From contig CAINHO010000050.1 in assembly GCA_903848935.1 (NCBI GenBank), positions 31,902 to 95,901 of the forward strand: DNA of 64,000 bases. Direction: 5' to 3'. Positions within the stretch are counted from its first letter, which is position 1. The number at the start of each line of letters is the position of its first letter. This DNA comes from an uncultured Pseudomonadota bacterium. GTDB lineage: Bacteria; Pseudomonadota; Gammaproteobacteria; Methylococcales; Methylomonadaceae. Positions 32,956 to 43,908 of the stretch are shown here, piece by piece. The notes beneath the pieces are model-generated. The model was not told the origin of the DNA. It did no database searches and saw only the letters and a program-made list of their open reading frames with translations. The position numbers were made by a program, and so were the translations under genes.

Positions 32956-33668
32956 TGAGAATCCTCAGCAACAAAATCCTCACCAAACATTGATTCCAAA
33001 ACCGTATTCAAACGATTTTCAACGGTGGCATCGACATAAGAAATTTCAGTTTCAACTTTGCAGCCCCCGCGCGTAATCGACGCATCTTCAATAATCGTCC
33101 ATGTATTTGGTGAATCGTCTAAGCCTAAATTAAAGCTGACCAGTTCTGCGTCTTCGGGATTTAAGTGCAACTTCACATTTTGCGATGCCATTGGTAATGC
33201 TGCCACCGCTGCTTTTACCGCTGCCGTCACTTGTCCCGAATCTAATTCAATTTCTCGATGCAAAATTTGTTTGGCAATTTTGACCGCCAAATCCACTAAT
33301 GCCCGCTCTACACTTTCATCGAGATGTTTAAATGGTGTCGCAAATGCTTCAAGCAAACTCACTAATTGTGTCGTCCGTACTTCGATAAGATGCACGTTTT
33401 CGTCATAACCTTTCTTTGAACCTTCTACAAAACCAGTTTGATAACCTTCTTGTTTTCCTAACGCAAAACCCTCGGCTTGCGCTTGTTTTTGAATCGCTTC
33501 AATTTCTTCCACCGTCAATGTCGGCGCGGGCGGTTCTTCTAGCTCAACAATGATTTCAGTTTCAATAATTTCTAATGGACGAGTGTCTTCATCGAAATAC
33601 GGTGTTGCCCACAAGCGTAACGACTCTAATTCAGTTGCCGAAAAACGAGGACGATTAGACGAGTTCAT
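32952..33668 (-). CDS. fliH: Flagellar assembly protein FliH
   Basis: 238 aa from ATG 33668, with the GGTGGTGG stretch just ahead in fliG. The G-rich motif region ([16 protein letters not shown]) and a C-terminal domain similar to V-ATPase subunit E ([19 protein letters not shown]) identify FliH, the FliI regulator. Overlaps fliG by 14 bp. Confidence 0.9.
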   Translation of the reverse strand: MNSSNRPRFSATELESLRLWATPYFDEDTRPLEIIETEIIVELEEPPAPTLTVEEIEAIQKQAQAEGFALGKQEGYQTGFVEGSKKGYDENVHLIEVRTTQLVSLLEAFATPFKHLDESVERALVDLAVKIAKQILHREIELDSGQVTAAVKAAVAALPMASQNVKLHLNPEDAELVSFNLGLDDSPNTWTIIEDASITRGGCKVETEISYVDATVENRLNTVLESMFGEDFVAEDSQ

Positions 33669-34665
33669 CACCACCACCACCTAAGTTAATTTCACCGGAT
33701 TCCGCCAAACGTTTTGCAATCGCCAAAATATCTTTTTGTGATTGTTCCACATCGCTTAATTTCGCCGGTGGCGAGGCTTCTAAATCGTCGCGCAACATTT
33801 CAGCGGCACGTTTCGACATATTCGAGAAGATTTTTTCTTTCAATCCTTCGTCTACCCCGCGCAATGCCAGCAATAAGTTCCCCGTCGCGACTTCACGCAA
33901 CAAGGTTTGCATGCCACGATCATCAATATCAATAAGATCTTCAAACGTGAACATTTTTTCTTGAATTTCTTGAGCCAATTCGGCGCGTTGCTCGGTGATT
34001 TCATTCATCACCAATTCAGTTGCCGCTGTTTCCATGAAGTTCAAAATACTAGCAACGGTATCTACACCGCCCAAACTGGTGGATTTCGCATTATCTGAGC
34101 CAGTCAATTGTTTCTCCATAATCTGATCGAGTTCACGCAACGCTTGCGGTTGAATCCCTTGCATTGTCGCAATACGCATCATTAAATCAGCGCGTAATGA
34201 TTCGCCAAAGAACATCACAACTTCCGCCGCTTGTTCCGGATCCATAAGCGACAATAAAGTGGAGATAATTTGCGGATGTTCTGCGCGAATCATATCGGCA
34301 ATCGAACGCGAATCGAGCCATTTAAGCTGTTCAATCCCTTTTGAACTACCCCCTTGAAAAATACGATCTAAAATACTGTTCGCTTTTTCTGAACCCAGCG
34401 CGTTGACCAATACGGTACGAATGTAATCATCGGAATTCATCCCTAAAGCCGTTTGAGATTTCACGTCTTTGATAAATTCTTCCAAAATTTCTTCGATTAA
34501 CTGCACATTGATGTCGCCCATATTCGCCATCGCCGCACAGACGGACTGCACTTCGCGTGGATTCATTTGTTTCAAAACAAAGGCGGCTTTATCCATTCCG
34601 ACTGCAAGTAATAAAACAGCGGCTTTTTCAGAATTACGCATTAAGACATTTGGGGTGCTAGACAT
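33655..34665 (-). CDS. fliG: Flagellar motor switch protein FliG
   Basis: 336 aa; armadillo-like N and M domains and the charged C-terminal helix with residues interacting with MotA (around FTFEDLIDIDDRGMQTLLREV). Overlaps fliF by 8 bp and fliH by 14 bp. Confidence 0.96.
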   Translation of the reverse strand: MSSTPNVLMRNSEKAAVLLLAVGMDKAAFVLKQMNPREVQSVCAAMANMGDINVQLIEEILEEFIKDVKSQTALGMNSDDYIRTVLVNALGSEKANSILDRIFQGGSSKGIEQLKWLDSRSIADMIRAEHPQIISTLLSLMDPEQAAEVVMFFGESLRADLMMRIATMQGIQPQALRELDQIMEKQLTGSDNAKSTSLGGVDTVASILNFMETAATELVMNEITEQRAELAQEIQEKMFTFEDLIDIDDRGMQTLLREVATGNLLLALRGVDEGLKEKIFSNMSKRAAEMLRDDLEASPPAKLSDVEQSQKDILAIAKRLAESGEINLGGGGDELV

Positions 34666-36421
34666 CTCTTCTAATCCATGTTTTCAGTACTTGGGCGACG
34701 ACTTTCGGATCATCATCAACGAGACGTTTCAGATAATCCAAACGATTTTGATACGATTTTGGCATTTCCAACGAATCCAATAAATCATCAATTTTATGTT
34801 GTTCATCTTCAGTCAATGACAACGGTGTGCCATCATCATCGAGGATGAAACCAGCGGCTAATAATGCAGCAGCACGCGCTTGTTCTTCAGCTTCAGCAAT
34901 GGCGCGTTTTTCGTCTTCATCTTTCGCAATCAAACTGCGAATGGTTGGACGCAACACCCCAAATATGAGGAACAAAATAGCCAATACAGCGGCAGCTTGT
35001 TTCACTAATTCGATAAACCAAACTTCTTTCCACAACGGTAATTCAGGCGGCAAATCTAAATCTGCGCCTCTGAAACTCACATTCGTAACCGTCACCGCAT
35101 CGCCACGACCGCTATCAAAACCTACAGCTTGTTTCACTAAATCATTAAAACGATTCAAATCTTCTTGAGCATACGGTTGTAATTTTGACACGCCGTCGGT
35201 TTGAGCAATGTGTCGATCATCGACCACTACCGCCACCGATAAGCGACGCAATAAACCCGAAGCCAAGCGTGTATGGGTAATGGTTTTATCTAATTCATAA
35301 TTGCGGGTCGCGGTTTTAGAGCCGTAACCTTGTTTAGTATCCGCTGCAATTGCATTAGATTGGGCAGGCGGAATCGCTTCAATCGCTACGCCAGCGGGTG
35401 TAGGTTGATTCGTCAACGCACCCGGTACACCTTGGGGATTTTCTTTATTATGTTCGTCCGTCGTTTGTTCACTGCGTAATGCCGGTAAATCAGGATTAAA
35501 CATTTCCTGCGTTTTATCGGTTTCGGTGAAATCTACGTCCGCCGAAATTTGAACGCGCATCGATTCTGCCCCGACTAACGGCGACATGATATTTTCAATA
35601 CGGTGCATCAAATGTTCTTCGATGCTGGTTTTGTATTCAAATTGGTTCGCCGTCAAATTTTCGGCGGCACTGGCGCGAGAATTTAACAATTGCCCTTTGT
35701 AATCGACCACCGTGACGTGATCCGCATCGAGTTGTGGCACGCTAGACGAAACCAGATGCACAATCGCTTCAACTTGCCCTTTGTCGAGCGTGCGACCTTG
35801 ATACAAATGCACAATCACTGACGCGCTCGGTTTCTTACGTTCCCGTACAAACACTGATTGCACTGGCAACGCTAATAATACTCGCGCCAACTTCACGCTT
35901 TGAATCGACATAATTGTGCGTGCAATTTCGCCTTCCAATGCACGTTGATGACGTGATAATTCTGCTGTTTTGCTCGTACCAAAACTTTGTTCTTTGTCGA
36001 GTAATTCGTAACCGAGGCTGTTACTTTTTGGCAGCCCTTGAGCGGCAAGTTTGATTTTTAAATCATTCACTTTATCGGCTAACACCATGATGCTACCGCC
36101 TTCCTCGATTTTGTATTTCACGCCTTGGGCATTTAACGCATCGAGAATTTCGGCGGTATCTTTGTCATTTAATTCGGTATAAAGCCGCGCGTAATTGGCA
36201 TCTTGCGACCATAAAACGACCGCAATGCCAATGGCTACACTCAAGGCTAAACCTAGCATAATGGCGACTTGACGAGCCATTGTCAGTTTGGCAAGTCCTC
36301 GAATCGCAGGATGACCTTCGAGGTTCAAACCTGACATAAAGCCTTCGGAACCGGTGCCGCCTGTGGTGATGTCCGCGCCACTGTTAGTAGCGAGCGGATT
36401 GGTACTATTTTGTTCACTCAT
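34658..36421 (-). CDS. fliF: Flagellar MS-ring protein FliF
   Basis: 587 aa. Two membrane segments (about residues 50-70 and 475-495) flank a large periplasmic part with YscJ/FliF motifs (LARVLLALPVQSVFVRERKKPSASV). The C-terminus is the FliG-binding segment. Overlaps fliG. Confidence 0.96.
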   Translation of the reverse strand: MSEQNSTNPLATNSGADITTGGTGSEGFMSGLNLEGHPAIRGLAKLTMARQVAIMLGLALSVAIGIAVVLWSQDANYARLYTELNDKDTAEILDALNAQGVKYKIEEGGSIMVLADKVNDLKIKLAAQGLPKSNSLGYELLDKEQSFGTSKTAELSRHQRALEGEIARTIMSIQSVKLARVLLALPVQSVFVRERKKPSASVIVHLYQGRTLDKGQVEAIVHLVSSSVPQLDADHVTVVDYKGQLLNSRASAAENLTANQFEYKTSIEEHLMHRIENIMSPLVGAESMRVQISADVDFTETDKTQEMFNPDLPALRSEQTTDEHNKENPQGVPGALTNQPTPAGVAIEAIPPAQSNAIAADTKQGYGSKTATRNYELDKTITHTRLASGLLRRLSVAVVVDDRHIAQTDGVSKLQPYAQEDLNRFNDLVKQAVGFDSGRGDAVTVTNVSFRGADLDLPPELPLWKEVWFIELVKQAAAVLAILFLIFGVLRPTIRSLIAKDEDEKRAIAEAEEQARAAALLAAGFILDDDGTPLSLTEDEQHKIDDLLDSLEMPKSYQNRLDYLKRLVDDDPKVVAQVLKTWIRRDV

Positions 36422-36446
36422 TGTCTAATCACAGTGGGTTGTGGAG

Positions 36447-36761
36447 TTACATGGGCATGTTCATAACATCTTTATAGGCTTCAACTAATTTGTTTCTAAC
36501 CTGCAACATAGCTTTAAAAGAAACATCAGCTTTTTGTGAGGCGACCATCGCTTCCGCGAGATTTACCGTTTTGTCACCTGCTTCAAAAGCGGCTTTCATC
36601 TGTCCAGAGATGTGCTGTTTTTCGTTTACATTTTCAATGGCTTGCTTTAATAAAGAGCTAAAATCTATGCCTTCTGAAGGCACTTCGGGAACTTTACTAC
36701 CAGCGGCAACGGATAGATTACGGATTTGCTCTAGGGCGGGAGCGATGCGGATGTCGTTCAT
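36447..36761 (-). CDS. fliE: Flagellar hook-basal body protein FliE
   Basis: 104 aa with the FliE pattern IDFSSLLKQAIENVNE and VKLEAYKDVMNMPM-type C-terminus (RNKLVEAYKDVMNM). First gene of the fliE-K operon, preceded by a sigma-54 type promoter. Confidence 0.94.
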   Translation of the reverse strand: MNDIRIAPALEQIRNLSVAAGSKVPEVPSEGIDFSSLLKQAIENVNEKQHISGQMKAAFEAGDKTVNLAEAMVASQKADVSFKAMLQVRNKLVEAYKDVMNMPM

Positions 36762-36800
36762 TTTTATTCTCTCTAATCAGGGCGTATTAGTATTGTTACA

Positions 36801-36816
36801 AGCACAATAGATGCCA
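36801..36816 (-). promoter_or_regulatory. Sigma-54 promoter of the fliE operon
   Basis: TGGCATCTATTGTGCT on the minus strand: GG and GC elements are exactly 12 bases apart, as required at -24/-12. It lies about 40 bp before fliE and next to the gene for its likely activator FleQ. Confidence 0.78.
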
Positions 36817-36862
36817 GAAAAATAAGATTCTAACCGTCAAAAACTCGACGTAAAAAATTGAT

Positions 36863-38392
36863 TTAACGCTGTAAATCAAATTTACGCAGTTTTTCCACTA
36901 AGGTCGTGCGACGCATATTCAGACGTTTTGCCGCATGAGCGACCACGCCATTGCACTCGTCCAACGCTTGACGAATTAAATCTAATTCCATTGTGTTTAA
37001 GTATTCTTTTAAATCAATGCCTTCTTCCGGCAATTGTGTTGTCGTTTCAGGCACATACTCATGATGACGCATCAAATCGTGCATTTCAGATGACGTTGTC
37101 CCTGACAGGTTTTCGACAATCAGCGGGCGAACTTTAATTTCATCGTTCGGCATTTCAACGACTAAAATTGGCGTATCGATATGAGCATTTTCAACCCGAT
37201 GCTGTTTAAATTTTTCCGGCAAATCATCCACATCGACTTGCGATTTTGGGTAAATAATTGCCAATCGCTCAATCAAATTCGCCAATTCCCGCACATTTCC
37301 AGGCCATTCGTAGTGCATTAACGTCGCCAACGCATTCGGCGTTAATTTCACAAAACCGCGATTTCCTTGCACCATTCGGGTAATTAAATCTTCAATTAAC
37401 ACCGGAATATCATCCGTGCGGTGTTTCAACGGCGGCATTTCAATCGGAAAAACATTTAACCGATAAAATAAATCTTCTCGAAAACGATTATGTTTAATTT
37501 CTTCTTCTAAATGCCGGTGTGTTGCTGCAATTATTCGCACATCACAATGAATCGTTTTATTACCACCAACCCGTTCAAACGTGCGTTCTTGCAATACCCG
37601 CAACAATTTGACTTGCATCGACAACGGCATATCGCCAATTTCGTCTAAAAATAAGGTGCCGCCTTCCGCCATTTCAAAACGACCTTGACGCGCATTTAAT
37701 GCACCGGTAAACGCGCCTTTTTCATGCCCGAATAATTCACTTTCTAATAATTCAGCGGGAATCGCGCCACAGTTAATCGGCACAAACGGTTTTGCACTGC
37801 GTAATGACGCATCGTGTAGCGCGTTAGCTACCACTTCTTTGCCTGTACCGGATTCACCCAAAATTAAAACCGTAGCTTCAGATTCAGCGACTTGAGCAAT
37901 CATTTTGCGAATATGCACTATCGACGCACTATTCCCTTTGAGACGCGCCGCAACTAACGATAACGCTTCGGTATTTTCGGCAGTTTCTAAAACGAATTTT
38001 GGCGTTTCGGTCGTGATATTAGCTGGCGCGATGGGAGTCCGATTGATTGCAATTTTGGCAAGCAGTGGATTTAATTGCGTGTGTTGTAGCGGGCTAGATA
38101 AAACGTGGAACAGCTTTTCGTGAACTTGATCAACGGTAATTTCGTCATTGCTTTCAGCCAAAAAAATAACGGGGATTCGCGCCATTTCGACAATTTCATT
38201 GATAATCATGAATTGTTTTCGAATGCCTTCGCCAATAAAAATGCTGCTCACGCGGTTAATTTCATGTAAATAATCGGCGTAATTTTCTGATCCAATCGTT
38301 TTTACCTGATAGCCCATGAATTGAAAAATAATTTCAAATTGTTGGATGCGAGACTGATTATCATCAATTAACAAAATAGGAGGCAACGCCAT
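36863..38392 (-). CDS. fleQ: Sigma-54 dependent flagellar master regulator FleQ
   Basis: 509 aa from ATG 38392 (a GTG 9 bp upstream is possible). Degenerate receiver-like domain, AAA+ domain with [26 protein letters not shown] and [13 protein letters not shown], and a Fis-type C-terminal HTH ([16 protein letters not shown]). The domain order and N-terminus resemble FleQ rather than FlrC. No fleS/fleR two-component genes lie between it and fliE, unlike Pseudomonas or Vibrio. It should drive the promoter before fliE. Confidence 0.9.
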   Translation of the reverse strand: MALPPILLIDDNQSRIQQFEIIFQFMGYQVKTIGSENYADYLHEINRVSSIFIGEGIRKQFMIINEIVEMARIPVIFLAESNDEITVDQVHEKLFHVLSSPLQHTQLNPLLAKIAINRTPIAPANITTETPKFVLETAENTEALSLVAARLKGNSASIVHIRKMIAQVAESEATVLILGESGTGKEVVANALHDASLRSAKPFVPINCGAIPAELLESELFGHEKGAFTGALNARQGRFEMAEGGTLFLDEIGDMPLSMQVKLLRVLQERTFERVGGNKTIHCDVRIIAATHRHLEEEIKHNRFREDLFYRLNVFPIEMPPLKHRTDDIPVLIEDLITRMVQGNRGFVKLTPNALATLMHYEWPGNVRELANLIERLAIIYPKSQVDVDDLPEKFKQHRVENAHIDTPILVVEMPNDEIKVRPLIVENLSGTTSSEMHDLMRHHEYVPETTTQLPEEGIDLKEYLNTMELDLIRQALDECNGVVAHAAKRLNMRRTTLVEKLRKFDLQR

Positions 38393-38622
38393 ACTTTTCA
38401 CTCGGTTAAACTAAAAGATTTGCGGATTATTATAAGACACGGAAGGTCGTTAAAAAGAAAACTATTTGCCAAATAATCGTTCCAAACAAGTTGATTCTAC
38501 AAAAATCAAAAACTAAAATACGTTTTATTTCAGCTTATTATTGCATTTTGTTAATGTCATTTGAACTACAAAAAACAAAACTGTGTCAATTTTTGCGCTT
38601 GACAAAAATTTGCCACGGTAGA

Positions 38623-38651
38623 CACTAGGCGAGTTATCAATAACCCTAGTG
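38623..38651 (+). other. Nested hairpin in the leader of the CNNM-type gene
   Basis: CACTAGG (38623-38629) pairs with CCTAGTG (38645-38651) and an inner GTTAT/ATAAC stem closes it. It lies 20 bp before the gene start. TTGACA at 38600-38605 is a possible -35 upstream. Confidence 0.5.
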
Positions 38652-38670
38652 AGCGTTTTCTTTGAACGAT

Positions 38671-39924
38671 ATGCCCCTGAGTATGCTGTTTGGCATACTT
38701 GTATTGATGTTAGTTTTATCCGCTTTTTTTTCTGGCTCTGAAACATCTTTAATGACGTTAAATCGTTACCGATTACGGCATTTGGTAAAACTAAAACATT
38801 CCGGTGCAATCAAAGCACAGCAATTGCTGCAACGTCCTGATCGTGTATTGGGGCTGATTTTACTGTGCAATAATTTCGTCAATAATTTTGCCTCCTCCAT
38901 TGCCACCGTCATTGCGATAAAACTTTACGCCGACGAAGAATCAAGCGTTGCTATTGCAGCTGCGCTACTCACCTTAGTGATGCTGATTTTTTCAGAAGTT
39001 ACACCCAAAACGCTCGCTACGATTAAACCCGAATTACTCGCCTTTCCAGCCGCATGGATTTACACCGGATTGTTAAAAATATTTTATCCACTAGTTTGGT
39101 TGGTAAATTCATTAGCACATTGTTTACTGAGCCAGATTGGGGTCGATACAACCAAAATCAGCCACGATTCACTCAATAAAGACGAACTCAAAAGCATTAT
39201 CAGCGAAGCCGAAAATGTAATGCCCGCACGTTATCAAAAAATGCTGCTGGGTATTCTCGATTTAGAATCGGCGACCGTTGAAGACATCATGACTCCGCGC
39301 AATGAAATTATTGGTATCGATTTAGAATTGCCGATTGAAACCATCATTCATCAAATCAAACACAGTTCGCACACGCGCTTACCCGTTTATAAACAAAACA
39401 TCGATCGGGTGATTGGTTTTTTACATTTACGCAAAGTGTTAATCGAAATTCATCATGAAGATTTCGACAAACAAACCATTATCAGCTTGCTGAGTAAGCC
39501 CACGTTCATTCCTGAAAGTACGCCTGTTCACACCCAAATGGGACGTTTTAAAAGTGAACGTATTCGGATTGGCTTAGTAGTCGATGAATATGGTGATGTA
39601 CAAGGTTTGGTGACATTTGACGATTTATTGCAAGAAATTGTCGGCGAATTGATTACCGAAGAGGACAATACGGTACAGGTGCAAAGTGACGGCTGTTATT
39701 TAGTTGATACGAGCGTGACTGTGCGTGAATTGAATCGGGTTACGCAATGGTCACTGCCTACGGAAGGTCCTAAAACTTTGAACGGTTTAATTTTGGAATT
39801 TATGGAAACTATTCCTAACATCGGTACGAGTATTCGCTTACACGGTTACGCACTGGAAATTTTGGAACGTGATGAAAATTCAGTGAAATTGGTGAAGTTT
39901 CTACCACATACCAAAGAAAAATAG
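38671..39924 (+). CDS. CNNM/CorC-type membrane transporter (HlyC/CorC family)
   Basis: 417 aa from ATG 38671 (a TTG 9 bp upstream is the alternative). A CNNM membrane domain (FFSGSETSLMTLNRYRLRHL ... EVTPKTLA), two CBS domains (VEDIMTPRNEIIGIDLELP ... TRLPVYKQNIDRVIGFLHLRKVL) and a C-terminal transporter-associated domain. Thought to export Mg2+ or Co2+ (YfjD/CorB type). Divergent from fleQ. Confidence 0.9.
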   Translation: MPLSMLFGILVLMLVLSAFFSGSETSLMTLNRYRLRHLVKLKHSGAIKAQQLLQRPDRVLGLILLCNNFVNNFASSIATVIAIKLYADEESSVAIAAALLTLVMLIFSEVTPKTLATIKPELLAFPAAWIYTGLLKIFYPLVWLVNSLAHCLLSQIGVDTTKISHDSLNKDELKSIISEAENVMPARYQKMLLGILDLESATVEDIMTPRNEIIGIDLELPIETIIHQIKHSSHTRLPVYKQNIDRVIGFLHLRKVLIEIHHEDFDKQTIISLLSKPTFIPESTPVHTQMGRFKSERIRIGLVVDEYGDVQGLVTFDDLLQEIVGELITEEDNTVQVQSDGCYLVDTSVTVRELNRVTQWSLPTEGPKTLNGLILEFMETIPNIGTSIRLHGYALEILERDENSVKLVKFLPHTKEK

Positions 39925-40041
39925 AGGCAATCAAGTCGAATAGATTATGACTCCAACTGTTTTTTATCTTTTTTGGGCGTTTTTAGGTTAAAATGCCGCC
40001 TTTTCAAATCCCATTTTCCATCCTTTAGAGTAAGTAAACAC

Positions 40042-42138
40042 ATGAAAGATTTATCCCTTTATAGAAATATCGGTATTTTTGCCCACGTTGATGCAGGCAA
40101 AACTACCACGACCGAACGTATTTTGAAATTAACCGGCAAAATTCACAAAATCGGCGAAGTACATGACGGCGCAGCGACGACAGATTTCATGGAACAAGAA
40201 CAAGAACGCGGAATTACCATTCAATCAGCAGCAACGACTTGCTTCTGGAAAGACCATCGTTTCAACATCATCGATACACCAGGTCACGTTGATTTCACGA
40301 TTGAAGTTTACCGTTCATTAAAAGTTTTAGATGGCGGTGTCGGCGTATTCTGTGGTTCAGGCGGTGTTGAACCACAATCAGAAACCAACTGGCGTTACGC
40401 GAACGATTCAAAAGTTTCACGGATTATTTATGTCAATAAATTAGACCGTATCGGCGCAGACTTTTACCGCGTTGTGAAACAAGTTGAAGACGTTTTAGCG
40501 GCAAAACCAGTTATTATGACTTTACCAATTGGCGAAGAAGACAAATTCTGTGGTGTGGTTGATTTGTTGACGATGAAAGCATGGATTTGGGACGAATCTG
40601 GCGATCCATTAAGTTACACCATCGAAGACGTGCCTGCGGATATGCAAGCCAAAGCTGAAGAATACCGTATCAAATTGATTGAAGATGTTATCGATCAAGA
40701 TGATGCGATTTATGAAAAGTATTTAGATGATGAAATTGCACCAAGCATTGAAGACCTTAAACGTTGCCTTCGTGCTGGCACAATTAAAATGGATTTTTTC
40801 CCAACTTTCTGCGGTTCATCGTTCAAAAACAAAGGTGTTCAATTAGTTTTAGACGGTGTTATCGATTATTTACCTTGCCCAACTGAAGTAAATCCACAGC
40901 CAGAAGTGGATTTAGACGGCAACCCAACAGGTAAATTTGCAACGGTTACGGTTGATGCACCTTTGCGTTCATTAGCATTCAAAATTATGGATGACCGTTT
41001 TGGCGCGTTAACTTTCTTACGTATTTACTCCGGTAAATTGGAAAAAGGTACAGCGGTTTTAAATACCTTCACCGGTAAAACCGAACGTATTGGTCGTATT
41101 GTTGAAATGCACGCCGATAATCGTATCGAATTAGAATCAGCCCAAGCTGGTGATATTGTTGCTGTTTTAGGTATGAAAAACGTGCAAACCGGTCACACCT
41201 TGTGCGATCCGAAATTCCCAGCGACATTAGAGCCAATGGTTTTCCCAGAACCTGTAATTTCGTTATCAATTTCGCCAAAAGACAAAGCCGCTTCTGAAAA
41301 AATGGGTGTGGCGTTAGGCAAAATGATTCAAGAAGATCCATCTTTCCACGTTGAAACCGACGAAGACAGCGGCGAAACGATTTTGAAAGGCATGGGCGAA
41401 TTACATTTAGACATCAAAGTAGATATTTTGCGTCGTACACATGGCGTTGACGTTATCGTCGGCAAACCACAAGTAGCGTACCGTGAAACGATTACACGCA
41501 TGGTTGAAGACGAATACACGCACAAAAAACAATCAGGTGGTTCTGGTCAATACGGCAAAATCAACTACATCATCGAACCAGGTGAACCCGGTTCAGGTTT
41601 CGTATTTGAATCTAAAGTTACCGGTGGTAACGTGCCCCGCGAATACTGGCCAGCGGTTGAAAAAGGCTTTAAATCAATGTTGGACAAAGGTGTTTTAGCT
41701 GGCTTCCCTTGTTTAGATTTCAAAGTCATGTTGATGGACGGTGGTTTCCACGCGGTCGATTCATCAGCCATTGCATTTGAAATCGCAGCGAAAGCAGCGT
41801 TCCGTCAATCGATTCCAAAAGCAGCACCCCAATTGATTGAGCCAATTATGGCAGTGGATACGTTCACACCATCGGATCACGTTGGTGATGTCATCGGCGA
41901 TTTAAACCGTCGTCGCGGCATGATTAAATCACAAGATGCAGGCGCAACAGGTGTTCGTATTAAATCAGAAGTACCTTTGAGTGAAATGTTTGGTTACATC
42001 GGTGATTTGCGTACCATGACTTCAGGTCGTGGACAATTCTCGATGGAATTTTCACATTACTTACCTTGCCCTAAAAACGTGGCTGACGAAGTAATTAAAG
42101 AAGTCGCAGAACGTAACAAAGCGAAAGAGAAAAAATAG
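40042..42138 (+). CDS. fusA2: Second elongation factor G (EF-G2 type)
   Basis: 698 aa from ATG 40042, where a family-typical start [13 protein letters not shown] appears. Walker [11 protein letters not shown], switch [10 protein letters not shown] and NKLD are present. The switch I region [23 protein letters not shown] is of the EF-G2 kind, and the gene stands alone instead of next to rpsL/rpsG/tuf. Such copies often serve recycling or stress roles. Single gene; terminator follows. Confidence 0.9.
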   Translation: MKDLSLYRNIGIFAHVDAGKTTTTERILKLTGKIHKIGEVHDGAATTDFMEQEQERGITIQSAATTCFWKDHRFNIIDTPGHVDFTIEVYRSLKVLDGGVGVFCGSGGVEPQSETNWRYANDSKVSRIIYVNKLDRIGADFYRVVKQVEDVLAAKPVIMTLPIGEEDKFCGVVDLLTMKAWIWDESGDPLSYTIEDVPADMQAKAEEYRIKLIEDVIDQDDAIYEKYLDDEIAPSIEDLKRCLRAGTIKMDFFPTFCGSSFKNKGVQLVLDGVIDYLPCPTEVNPQPEVDLDGNPTGKFATVTVDAPLRSLAFKIMDDRFGALTFLRIYSGKLEKGTAVLNTFTGKTERIGRIVEMHADNRIELESAQAGDIVAVLGMKNVQTGHTLCDPKFPATLEPMVFPEPVISLSISPKDKAASEKMGVALGKMIQEDPSFHVETDEDSGETILKGMGELHLDIKVDILRRTHGVDVIVGKPQVAYRETITRMVEDEYTHKKQSGGSGQYGKINYIIEPGEPGSGFVFESKVTGGNVPREYWPAVEKGFKSMLDKGVLAGFPCLDFKVMLMDGGFHAVDSSAIAFEIAAKAAFRQSIPKAAPQLIEPIMAVDTFTPSDHVGDVIGDLNRRRGMIKSQDAGATGVRIKSEVPLSEMFGYIGDLRTMTSGRGQFSMEFSHYLPCPKNVADEVIKEVAERNKAKEKK

Positions 42139-42159
42139 TTTCTTAACGCTTAAAACTAC

Positions 42160-42199
42160 AAAAGGCGCAAGTGGCATTTTCTGCCGCTTGCGCCTTTTT
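42160..42199 (+). terminator. Terminator of fusA2
   Basis: AAAAGGCGCAAGTGGC (42160-42175) pairs with GCCGCTTGCGCCTTTT (from 42183) with one G-U mismatch, then a T run. Confidence 0.9.
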
Positions 42200-42223
42200 G
42201 CTTTCAAGGAAAAACCAATCATC

Positions 42224-43378
42224 TCAACCCATCAATCGCAAATTTCCGTCTTCAATTTTTAAATGTAATTCACCACGCAACAATTGCTGCAATTCCTTAC
42301 CAACCATCGAAAAACGCCAGCCGCGCAACAATAAACAATCTTCACCCTCGCCATTTAGCAAGGCTTCTAAATCATGGCGTGTCGCTAAAATTGTAGAATT
42401 CAACAAATTTTCTTCGGCACGAATTCGCACTAAGGCAAACAAAATGTCAATAATCGCTTCTTGTTGGGGAGCTTTACCCGTAATACTTTTTGTGTATTCA
42501 GGCATCGGAATAGGCAGTGAATTTTTCGCGGTCTTAATCAATGCACACAATTCTTTGCCATAATAATTCACCGCTCGTTCGCTAATACCGCGAATTTTTG
42601 ACAATGCTTCAATGGTTTCAGGCTGTAATTTTGCAAAATCAAATAGCAATTCATCACGCAACAACCAATTTTTGGGGCGATTTTCTTTTTGTGCCGCCGT
42701 TTCACGCCATTGCGAAACCGCTTGTACAATCGACAACTGCTTGCCGGTTAATTTACTTTTACCTTTGATTTTTAACCAGGCATTTTCAGGTGTCGCTTCG
42801 TATTGTTCGGGATTTTCGAGTGCAAAAAAATCGTCCTTTAACCAATCCATTCGTTCCAAATCGGTTAATTGCTTCACCATTTTTTGGTAAATTTCACACA
42901 AATGAATCACGTCATCGGCAGCATATTGAATTTCATCGTGACTTAACGGACGATGACTCCAATCGGCTCGCGTATGTGCTTTGTTTAAATTGATATTTAA
43001 AAAAGTCGAAACTAACATCGCATAACCGGTGTTATCTTGAAAACCCAACAACGGCGCGGCAATTTGCGTATCAAAAATAGGCGTAGGGAGTTTCCCCGTC
43101 AACTGATAAAAAATTTCTAAATCTTGGCGACACGAATGAAAGACTTTAATGACAGCAGGGTTATAAATCGCGTCGAAAAGTTGACCTAGATTCGGCAATG
43201 CAATGGGATCAACGCACGCCACCCATTCGGGAGTCGCTAATTGCAACAAACAAAATTTTGGATAATAAGTTTTCTCACGCAAAAATTCAGTATCAACTGC
43301 AATCCACGGCGCGTTTTCAATCCGCCGGCACAAATCGTCCAGTTGCTCTGGGTGTTTAATATATTCAATTTTGGTCAT
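42224..43378 (-). CDS. rnd: Ribonuclease D
   Basis: 384 aa. The 3'-5' exonuclease domain has DTEFLREKTYYPKFCLLQ (DE), FHSCRQDLE and YAADDVIHLCEIYQ, and HRDC domains follow. It matures tRNA 3' ends. Ends convergent to fusA2. Confidence 0.95.
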   Translation of the reverse strand: MTKIEYIKHPEQLDDLCRRIENAPWIAVDTEFLREKTYYPKFCLLQLATPEWVACVDPIALPNLGQLFDAIYNPAVIKVFHSCRQDLEIFYQLTGKLPTPIFDTQIAAPLLGFQDNTGYAMLVSTFLNINLNKAHTRADWSHRPLSHDEIQYAADDVIHLCEIYQKMVKQLTDLERMDWLKDDFFALENPEQYEATPENAWLKIKGKSKLTGKQLSIVQAVSQWRETAAQKENRPKNWLLRDELLFDFAKLQPETIEALSKIRGISERAVNYYGKELCALIKTAKNSLPIPMPEYTKSITGKAPQQEAIIDILFALVRIRAEENLLNSTILATRHDLEALLNGEGEDCLLLRGWRFSMVGKELQQLLRGELHLKIEDGNLRLMG

Positions 43379-43382
43379 AAAT

Positions 43383-43901
43383 TTAGTGTCGGCGACGAAA
43401 ACGATTGCTGTTTGATTTCGGGGTGGATTTACGCACTTTTAAGCGTTTAATGTTAAGTTTATAACCGTTCACATCGATATTTTTTAAATGTAAAAAAATG
43501 TCGGACGGCATCTCATCGGGTAATTCTAATAACGTGTAATCGTTGCGAATGCTGACATTTTGAATGTTATTTCGATCTACGCCCGATTCTTCAATTAGCA
43601 TATTTTTAAGCCATTCTAATTCGACTCGCTGTTTTTTACCGACATCTAAACGATACCGTTGCAGTTTAATCGGTGGTAAATCTAATGGTTCAATAATGCG
43701 TGTCGGAATCGGGGGCGGCGGCGGGGTTGTAACATCACCTTCAAAGTGCAGCGACAATAACGCGGCGGCGCAATCTAGCGGACTGATTTCAAGCTCATTC
43801 GCCAGAATTAAAACCGCATTACGCTTGCCATCGAGATGACGATGTTTCAAAACATTGCGTAATTGGCGCGTGATGATGTCGAACGTATTTACTTCAACCA
43901 T
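43383..43901 (-). CDS. Stand-alone DbpA-type RNA-binding protein
   Basis: 172 aa from ATG 43901 (start chosen just after the surA stop; a longer frame to 44006 would overlap surA). The C-terminal part (YRLDVGKKQRVELEWLKNM ... NVSIRNDYTLLELPDEMP) matches the RNA-binding domain of DbpA/CsdA helicases, and the N-terminal part resembles the C-terminal dimer region of such helicases. No helicase core is present. Basic tail (RLKVRKSTPKSNSNRFRRRH). A helicase-free RNA-binding fragment, possibly derived by gene fission. Confidence 0.7.
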   Translation of the reverse strand: MVEVNTFDIITRQLRNVLKHRHLDGKRNAVLILANELEISPLDCAAALLSLHFEGDVTTPPPPPIPTRIIEPLDLPPIKLQRYRLDVGKKQRVELEWLKNMLIEESGVDRNNIQNVSIRNDYTLLELPDEMPSDIFLHLKNIDVNGYKLNIKRLKVRKSTPKSNSNRFRRRH

Positions 43902-43908
43902 GATGGTG

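Noticed and set aside
39925..40041. Extra 23 codons at the fusA2 N-terminus (start 39973)
   Set aside because: The family starts at [14 protein letters not shown] 40042; the upstream part has no similarity and includes the likely promoter.
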